Shown here one piece after another: positions 14,478 to 19,033 of a DNA stretch of 19,033 nt. The translations under genes and the position numbers were made by a program. Under the pieces are notes generated by a model. The model was not told where the DNA came from. It saw nothing but the letters and a program-made list of their open reading frames with translations, and did no database searches. The stretch's first letter is position 1; each line of letters starts with the position of its first letter. This stretch comes from JAFAVZ01 sp036009105. GTDB lineage: Bacteria > Acidobacteriota > Thermoanaerobaculia > Gp7-AA8. The stretch spans positions 1-19,033 of the forward strand of contig DASYMJ010000056.1 of NCBI GenBank assembly GCA_036009105.1. The letters run 5' to 3'.

Positions 14478-15464
14478 ATGACGGAAGTCGTTACCGCCCC
14501 GCCGGAGCGGCCGGCCTTCAGGGACCGCACGGCGGGATTGATCCTCTTCGGCATCGTCCACATCCTTTTCGGCCTCGTCTGCGCGGGGTTCATCCTGCTC
14601 ATGGCGGTCATGTCCGAGCTCGGCGCGCGGCGCGGCGGAGGGACGCAGCTGCCGACGTACGTGTTCGCCACGAACGTCGTCATCTATGGCCTCTTCGCGC
14701 TGTACTTTTTCTCGGTCGGCATCGGCTCGATCCGCCGCCGCCGCTGGGCCCGCGCCCTGGCGCTGGTGGTCAGCTGGATGTGGCTGATCGTCGGCCTGCT
14801 CACCGCCGTCGTCCTCGGCGTGATGATGCCGCGGCTGATGAAGAACATGCCCGCCGACGGCGCGAACATCGTGATGATCGTGACGCTGGTGACGGTCTGC
14901 GTTCTCTACATCCTCGTGCCGGCCGTGATCCTCCTCGGCTATCGCGGCCCGAACGTGAAGGCCACGGTCGAGCACTACGACCGGAAAGTGCGCTGGACGG
15001 ACCGAGCGCCGCTGCCGGTCCTGGCCGTCGTGCTGCTGCTCGCCACCGGCTCGATTTCGCTGCTCGCCTCCACCGCCTACGCCACCATCCCCATCGGGGC
15101 CACGATCGTCACCGGCGTGCCGGCGATGATCATCTGCCTCGCCTTCGCCGGCCTGTTGGCATTCCTGGCCCTGGGCTTCTATCGCCTCAAGCTCTCCGCC
15201 TGGTGGTCGCTCCTGCTGCTGCAGGTGATCGGCGCCGGGGTCGGCGCGTACACGCTGCTGCACACGGACTTCGACGAGCTGTACACGAAGATGGGGGTGA
15301 TGACGCCGCAGTTGCGGCAGCTGGGCATCACGGAGATGTACCGGGATCCGGTGCTCTGGATCCCGGCAGGCATCGGGTGGTTGCTGTTTCTGTCGTTCCT
15401 GCTCTGGCTGCGGCGCTACTTCGTGGGAGCGGAGCCGCGCACGAGGGCGGCGGACAGCGTTTAG
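14478..15464 (+). CDS. Polytopic membrane protein of unknown function
   Basis: The product has 328 residues from the ATG at 14478, eight bases after GGAGG; the frame is open far upstream, but that part overlaps the divergent TPR gene and has a non-natural Arg/His/Gly-rich composition. About eight hydrophobic segments are visible: residues 20-45, 62-82, 90-120, 130-155, 175-195, 200-230, 232-258 and 290-312. Notable soluble parts are the I-R-R-R-R-W-A-R-A-L-A loop after the second helix, a central loop with Y-R-G-P-N-V-K-A-T-V-E-H-Y-D, and a loop before the last helix. It resembles DUF-type membrane proteins found next to secreted proteins in these genomes. I do not recognise a named family. 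Confidence 0.75.
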   Translation: MTEVVTAPPERPAFRDRTAGLILFGIVHILFGLVCAGFILLMAVMSELGARRGGGTQLPTYVFATNVVIYGLFALYFFSVGIGSIRRRRWARALALVVSWMWLIVGLLTAVVLGVMMPRLMKNMPADGANIVMIVTLVTVCVLYILVPAVILLGYRGPNVKATVEHYDRKVRWTDRAPLPVLAVVLLLATGSISLLASTAYATIPIGATIVTGVPAMIICLAFAGLLAFLALGFYRLKLSAWWSLLLLQVIGAGVGAYTLLHTDFDELYTKMGVMTPQLRQLGITEMYRDPVLWIPAGIGWLLFLSFLLWLRRYFVGAEPRTRAADSV

Positions 15465-15485
15465 GCCGCGCGAAGAGGTGCGGCC
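15464..15485. terminator. Weak hairpin between convergent genes
   Basis: GGCCGC (15464-15469) and GCGGCC (15480-15485) can pair across a 10-base loop, in the 29-base gap between the membrane protein gene and the convergent prolyl isomerase gene. No T-tract follows on either strand, so termination is only a guess. Confidence 0.3.
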
Positions 15486-15493
15486 CGTGCCGG

Positions 15494-16423
15494 CTAGTTG
15501 TCGATGTTCTCGGGGAAGACGGAGACCTTGCTGCTCGCGCGCAGCTCGTTGGTCAACTTGGTGACGACGTTGACCACGTCTGCGGCGCGCTGGGACATCA
15601 TGAACTCGCGGATGCCGGCCTTCGCATCAGCGAACGACTCGGTGCTGGCCGGACGCTTGTCCTCCACGAACACGAGGTGGTAGCCGAAGCGCGTCTCGAT
15701 CACGCCGGAGAGCGCCCCCTTCTTCATGGTGAACGCGGCGTCGGCAAAGGTGGAGTCGAGCTGTCCGCGCTCGACCCAGCCGAGGTCGCCGCCCGATGCG
15801 GCCGAGCCATCCTCGGAGTACTGCTGCGCGGCCTGGGCGAAGTGGGCCTGCATGATGCGCGCGGCGCCGGTGGCGTCGGTGCCCGTCGGGAATGTCGTCT
15901 TCGAGCGGAGGTCGGCGTTGATCTGCTGGATCAGCGCCATGGCCTCTTCCTTCGTGTGCGGCTTGGGGCCGGCGCCGTTGGGCATGATGATGATGTGCCG
16001 CACCTTGACCGTCTCCGGCGTGTGGAACTCATCCGGATGCTCGTCGTAGTACTTGCGCACTTCCTCGTCGGTGATGACCGGCTGGGCGATGACGTCGCGG
16101 ACGTAGCGGTCGAAGAGGGCCGCCTCGCGCGCCGCCTGCAGCTCGGCCTGGATCTCCGGCTTCTTGTCGAACCCGGACTTGAGCGCCTCCTGGATGATCA
16201 GGCGCTTGGCGATGTAGTTCTCCAGGAAAGCGCCCTTGCCGCCGGACTTCTGGTAGTTGGCTTTCATCCGGGCGCCGAGGTTGTCGTACATCCGGTTGAG
16301 CTGCTCTTCGGTGATGGTTTCGCCGTTGATGACGGCGACCGGCTTCTTCGCGGGATCCTGCTGCTGGGCCAGAACGGGGAGCGCGAGGAGCGCCAGTGCG
16401 GCCATGACGGTGAAACGTTTCAT
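15494..16423 (-). CDS. SurA/PpiC-type periplasmic peptidyl-prolyl isomerase
   Basis: The product has 309 residues with GGAGGA five bases before its ATG. Residues 1-19 are a signal peptide (MKRFTVMAALALLALPVLA), so it works outside the inner membrane. Residues 27-125 are a SurA-like chaperone domain starting P-V-A-V-I-N-G-E-T-I-T-E-E-Q-L; I-T-D-E-E-V-R-K-Y-Y-D-E-H-P-D-E-F (about 116-132) leads into the parvulin domain. That domain shows V-K-V-R-H-I-I-I, the S-A-A-S-G-G-D-L-G-W-V turn, and G-V-I-E-T-R-F-G-Y-H-L-V-F-V at its end, all rotamase signatures. It probably helps fold exported or outer membrane proteins. It is divergent from the XRE gene and alone on its strand. High confidence for family. 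Confidence 0.92.
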   Translation of the reverse strand: MKRFTVMAALALLALPVLAQQQDPAKKPVAVINGETITEEQLNRMYDNLGARMKANYQKSGGKGAFLENYIAKRLIIQEALKSGFDKKPEIQAELQAAREAALFDRYVRDVIAQPVITDEEVRKYYDEHPDEFHTPETVKVRHIIIMPNGAGPKPHTKEEAMALIQQINADLRSKTTFPTGTDATGAARIMQAHFAQAAQQYSEDGSAASGGDLGWVERGQLDSTFADAAFTMKKGALSGVIETRFGYHLVFVEDKRPASTESFADAKAGIREFMMSQRAADVVNVVTKLTNELRASSKVSVFPENIDN

Positions 16424-16549
16424 TCAGTCCTCCAGAAACGGTGAGACGGGATGGGCGGGCGGGAAGTTCCGCGGGTCCGCCCGATGCGGCGCCAACGCCT
16501 GGGGGCTGCGGGGCATTCCGCGCTACACTGTGCGCTTCGTGAGCTGACA

Positions 16550-16888
16550 ATGCAGGCGCCCAAGCAGACGTTCGGCCAGAGACTCCGCGAGCTGCGCGAG
16601 GCGAAGGACCTCTCGCTGCGCGAGCTGGCCTCCAAGAGCGGCATCAGCGCGCCGTTCCTCTCGGACATCGAGCTCGGCCGGCGGTTCCCCTCGGAGGAGA
16701 CTTTGAAGGCGCTGGCCGCCGCGCTGCATCTGCCGCAGTCCGCGCTCGAGCAGTACGACCATCGCGATGTAGTCAAGGAAGTGCGGGAGCGCTCTTCGAC
16801 GGATCCGCAGTACGGCTTCATGCTCCGCCAGCTCCTCGAGGAGTACCGCACGCCGGAGGAGCTGCGGAAGCTGCTGAAGAAGAAGTGA
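16550..16888 (+). CDS. XRE-family (HTH_3) transcriptional regulator
   Basis: The product has 112 residues from the ATG at 16550; the frame is open upstream, but the extra sequence has no protein-like character. Residues 7-62 are a lambda-repressor-like helix-turn-helix: F-G-Q-R-L-R-E-L-R-E, L-S-L-R-E-L-A-S-K-S-G-I-S-A-P-F-L-S-D-I-E-L-G-R-R-F-P, and T-L-K-A-L-A-A-A-L. Residues 70-112 form a charged helical tail ending in K-K-K. The ribosome site is weak. Its stop overlaps the GTG start of the following metalloprotease by four bases (GTGA), the usual arrangement of repressor/protease pairs such as ImmR/ImmA or DdrO/IrrE (domain order there varies). It may repress its own operon; a TACACT sequence at 16524 could be a -10 box. 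Confidence 0.9.
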   Translation: MQAPKQTFGQRLRELREAKDLSLRELASKSGISAPFLSDIELGRRFPSEETLKALAAALHLPQSALEQYDHRDVVKEVRERSSTDPQYGFMLRQLLEEYRTPEELRKLLKKK

Positions 16889-17502
16889 GGACCTATCCCG
16901 CCCACACTGGCCCGTTCCCCGACGCGCTCCACTACGAGCTCGAGGAGATCGAGTCCCTATGTCTGGCGGCACTCTCCTCGGTGGCTCTGCTGCCTTCCTC
17001 CCCCTCCCCGGTGCGCATCGAGCGCTTCGTGGAAAAGCACTTCCACCTCACCCCCGAATACCGCGACGACCTCCCCCCCGGCATCCTCGGCTTCAGCGAG
17101 ATCGACGCCTCCGGCCCCTTGCGCATCGTGCTCAACCCGTCGCTGACGGAGCGCCGCCTGCGCACCACGATCGCGCACGAGGCGGGCCACTGCCTGCTGC
17201 ACGCGGTGCTCTATCGCGCCGGGACTGCGGACGCCATCCTCTGCCGCGATTCCGACGTGGCACGCGCCTCCTACGGCGGGCGGTGGTGGGAGTACCAGGC
17301 GAACGTCGCCATCGGCGCGCTGCTCCTTCCACGTCCGCTGCTGCTGCCCGCGCTCGAGCCGCACCTGCGCTCCTCGCGCGCCGGCGGCCGCGTGCTGCCG
17401 GCCGCCGCGATGAGCGCCGCCATCGAGACCGTGGCATCGGTGTTCGACGTGAATCCGGTCGTGGCGCGCTTGCGGATCGAGGCGTTGAGTTTGGTCGCGT
17501 AG
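16885..17502 (+). CDS. ImmA/IrrE family metallo-endopeptidase
   Basis: The product has 205 residues, starting at GTG 16885, which overlaps the stop of the XRE gene. Residues 40-110 and beyond match the ImmA/IrrE (PF06114) domain: I-E-R-F-V-E-K-H-F near 45, G-F-S-E-I-D, then R-T-T-I-A-H-E-A-G-H-C-L-L-H with the zinc-binding H98-E-A-G-H102, and W-W-E-Y-Q-A-N-V-A-I-G-A-L-L-L-P where E136 is the likely third ligand. The E-x-x-A-N-x-F/I-A-x-x-L-L-M/L-P pattern is the family hallmark. ImmA/IrrE proteases cleave an XRE-type repressor to switch on genes. The neighbouring XRE protein is the obvious candidate substrate. The active site is intact. The target genes and inducing signal are not visible. 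Confidence 0.93.
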   Translation: MRTYPAHTGPFPDALHYELEEIESLCLAALSSVALLPSSPSPVRIERFVEKHFHLTPEYRDDLPPGILGFSEIDASGPLRIVLNPSLTERRLRTTIAHEAGHCLLHAVLYRAGTADAILCRDSDVARASYGGRWWEYQANVAIGALLLPRPLLLPALEPHLRSSRAGGRVLPAAAMSAAIETVASVFDVNPVVARLRIEALSLVA

Positions 17503-17522
17503 CGGTGTAAGCTGACTTTGCG

Positions 17523-17538
17523 AACGCCTGGGCGTTTT
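17523..17538 (+). terminator. Possible short terminator hairpin after the metalloprotease gene
   Basis: AACGCC (17523-17528) and GGCGTT (17531-17536) form a small stem with a tight loop, followed by TT and then CC. It lies 21 bases after the stop. The stem is short, so this is a weak call. Confidence 0.35.
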
Positions 17539-17574
17539 CCGTGTCAAGCGGCTTGCCTACGGTTCGTAGAAAGC

Positions 17575-17649
17575 TGTGGAAAGACCGCTGGCATTCTCTG
17601 ACCGTGCAGCACTTGGGGGCGGGGCGCGCTGTTGAAAACCTGTGGACGC
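17575..17649. promoter_or_regulatory. Cluster of DnaA-box-like 9-mers upstream of dnaB
   Basis: On the minus strand, CTTTCCACA (17583-17575) and TTTTCAACA (17638-17630) each match TTWTNCACA at eight of nine positions; GCGTCCACA (17649-17641) is a poorer match directly beside the second. They lie in the 195-base gap before dnaB, a gap with no gene of its own. DnaA binding is a possibility, not shown. Confidence 0.35.
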
Positions 17650-17697
17650 CTGTCGCGCTCCGAAAAGCAGCCGCACAATCCGCACTCCGTTCCAACA

Positions 17698-19033
17698 TGG
17701 CCCTTGCTCAAGTCGAAGTAACGCTCGATCGGCCCTTGCCGCAGAGTCCCGACGCGGAACGCGCCGTGATCGGCTCGATCCTGATCAACAGCAACGCGCT
17801 CTATCGTGTGATCGGGACCATCGATACTGAGGATTTCTTCCGCGACTCCCATCGCACCATCTTCAGCGCCATCCGCAGGCTGGCCGAGGAGAGCCGGGCC
17901 ATCGACACGCTCACGGTCAGGGAAGAGCTGGCGAAACATGGGCAGCTCGAGCAGGTCGGCGGCCTCGCGTACGTCGCCTCCCTCATCGACGGCATTCCGG
18001 ACGTCGCGAACGTCGAGCGCTACGCCGGCATCGTCAAAGAGAAGTCGACGCTGCGGCGGCTCATTGTGATGGGCAACAGCGTCATGCGCGCGGCCCTGGA
18101 CGCGCCGAGTGAATCGAGCGAAGTTCTCAACATCGCCGAGAAGTCCCTCTACGAAATCGCGGAGGGGAGCGTCGACAAGGGCTTCGTGGGGCTGGACAAG
18201 ATCACGCGCAAGAACATGACGGCCATCGAGCAGCTGCACGAGGCCGGGAAGCTCATCACCGGCGTGCCGACCGGGTTCGACCGCTTCAACGAGTTCACCT
18301 CCGGGTTCCAGCCGCAGGACCTGATCATCATCGCGGCCCGGCCTTCCATGGGAAAGACCTCGTTCATGATGAACATCGCCGAGGCGATCGCCATCCCGGA
18401 CAAGTCGGGCAATCCGCGCGGCGGCGCGCAGCGGCTGCACTCGGTCGGCGTCTTCTCGCTCGAGATGTCGAAGGAGCAGATCGGCCTGCGCATCCTCTCC
18501 TCCGAGTCCGGCGTGTCGAACCATCTGATCCGGGCCGGCATGCTCAGCGAGCGCAACTGGCGCGAGCTGGCCGAGGCTTCGGCGCGGCTTTCGAAGGCGA
18601 AGATCTTCATCGACGACTCGCCCGGCATGGACATCATGGAGATGCGGGCCAAGGCGCGGCGCCTGAAGATGGAAGTCGGCCTGGACATGGTGATGGTGGA
18701 CTACCTGCAGCTGATGTCGGTCAAGGGGAAGACCGAGTCGCGGAACCAGGAGATCTCCCAGATCTCGCGCGGCCTGAAGGCCATCGCCAAGGAGCTGAAC
18801 CTCCCCCTCATCTCGCTCTCCCAGCTCTCCCGCCGTCCCGAGCAGCGCATGGGCGACCACCGCCCGCAGCTGGCCGACCTCCGCGAGTCGGGCTCGATCG
18901 AGCAGGACGCCGACCTCGTCGCCTTCATCTACCGGGACGAGGTGTACAACAAGGAGACCGAGGAGAAGGGGATCGCCGAGATCATCATCGCCAAGCAGCG
19001 CAACGGCCCCATCGGCGACTTCAAGCTCGTCTT
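17698..19033 (+). CDS. dnaB: DnaB replicative DNA helicase (3' end cut by window)
   Basis: About 445 codons are visible from the ATG at 17698 to the window end, and the frame is still open in the conserved K-Q-R-N-G-P-I-G segment, so about 15-25 codons are probably missing. DnaB is the hexameric 5'-3' helicase that unwinds DNA at the replication fork. The N-terminal domain begins P-Q-S-P-D-A-E-R-A-V-I-G-S-I-L (about 15-29). The C-terminal RecA-like domain has G-V-P-T-G-F-D-R-F-N, Walker A A-R-P-S-M-G-K-T-S (about 217-225), F-S-L-E-M-S-K-E-Q, Walker B M-V-D-Y-L-Q-L-M, L-S-Q-L-S-R-R-P-E-Q-R and L-R-E-S-G-S-I-E-Q-D-A-D. A short extra stretch of roughly 8-10 residues (K-S-G-N-P-R-G-G-A-Q) precedes F-S-L-E-M; there is no intein. 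No clear ribosome site is visible before the ATG. Confidence 0.96.

Noticed and set aside
16520..16535. GCGC-8-GCGC inverted repeat at the XRE promoter as an operator
   Set aside because: Four-base GC arms are expected by chance here; not enough to call a repressor site.

Overview
This is a GC-rich, gene-dense bacterial chromosome segment (GC clearly above 60% by eye) with strong G/C third-position bias, so long antisense open frames lie over most real genes. No rRNA, tRNA, IS element, phage gene or CRISPR array was seen. The mix of genes (SUF-only Fe-S assembly with an Rrf2 regulator and SufT, DUF4870 and TM2-like small membrane proteins, zinc-ribbon membrane proteins, many secreted TPR proteins) and the intergenic GGGCCGGCT/AGCCGGCCC palindromes would fit an Acidobacteriota-like organism. 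That placement is an impression, not a demonstration.

Layout. 1-1793 (+): the 3' end of an ABC-type export permease, then two small proline-rich membrane proteins (DUF4870 and a TM2-like protein) closed by a clear intrinsic terminator. 1850-2257 (+): a SnoaL/NTF2-like protein. 2341-3688 (-): a three-gene cluster of small membrane proteins carrying CPxCG-type motifs: zinc ribbon plus GspG-like pilin fold, zinc ribbon plus CD225/dispanin, and DUF2752. 3738-9863 (-): a complete, translationally coupled SUF operon in the order regulator (Rrf2)-sufB-sufC-sufD-sufS-sufU-sufT, with 1- to 4-nt overlaps at every junction. Its promoter is readable (TTGACC, 17 bp, TACTGT) and a 25-bp imperfect palindrome covers it, the probable operator of the Fe-S regulator. 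10056-11754 (-): a secreted beta-propeller protein and a secreted TPR protein, divergent from a fatty acid desaturase (11753-12922, +). 12999-14408 (-): a large secreted TPR protein with a degenerate thioredoxin-like N-terminal domain, divergent from a polytopic membrane protein (14478-15464, +). 15494-16423 (-): a SurA/PpiC-like periplasmic prolyl isomerase. 16550-17502 (+): a coupled XRE repressor / ImmA-IrrE metalloprotease pair. 17698-end (+): replicative helicase dnaB, cut by the window edge about 15-25 codons before its expected end.

How the parts work together. The SUF block is one functional unit: SufS and SufU mobilise sulfur, SufBCD is the scaffold, SufT helps maturation, and the Rrf2 protein probably senses cluster status and represses its own operon. 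The XRE/ImmA pair has the architecture of protease-controlled repressors, but its target cannot be read from the sequence.

The most distinctive non-coding feature is a family of short GC-rich palindromes. They occur as inverted pairs between genes (9951-10052 and 12931-12996), and one single copy lies in frame inside sufD, where it encodes nine residues of the protein.
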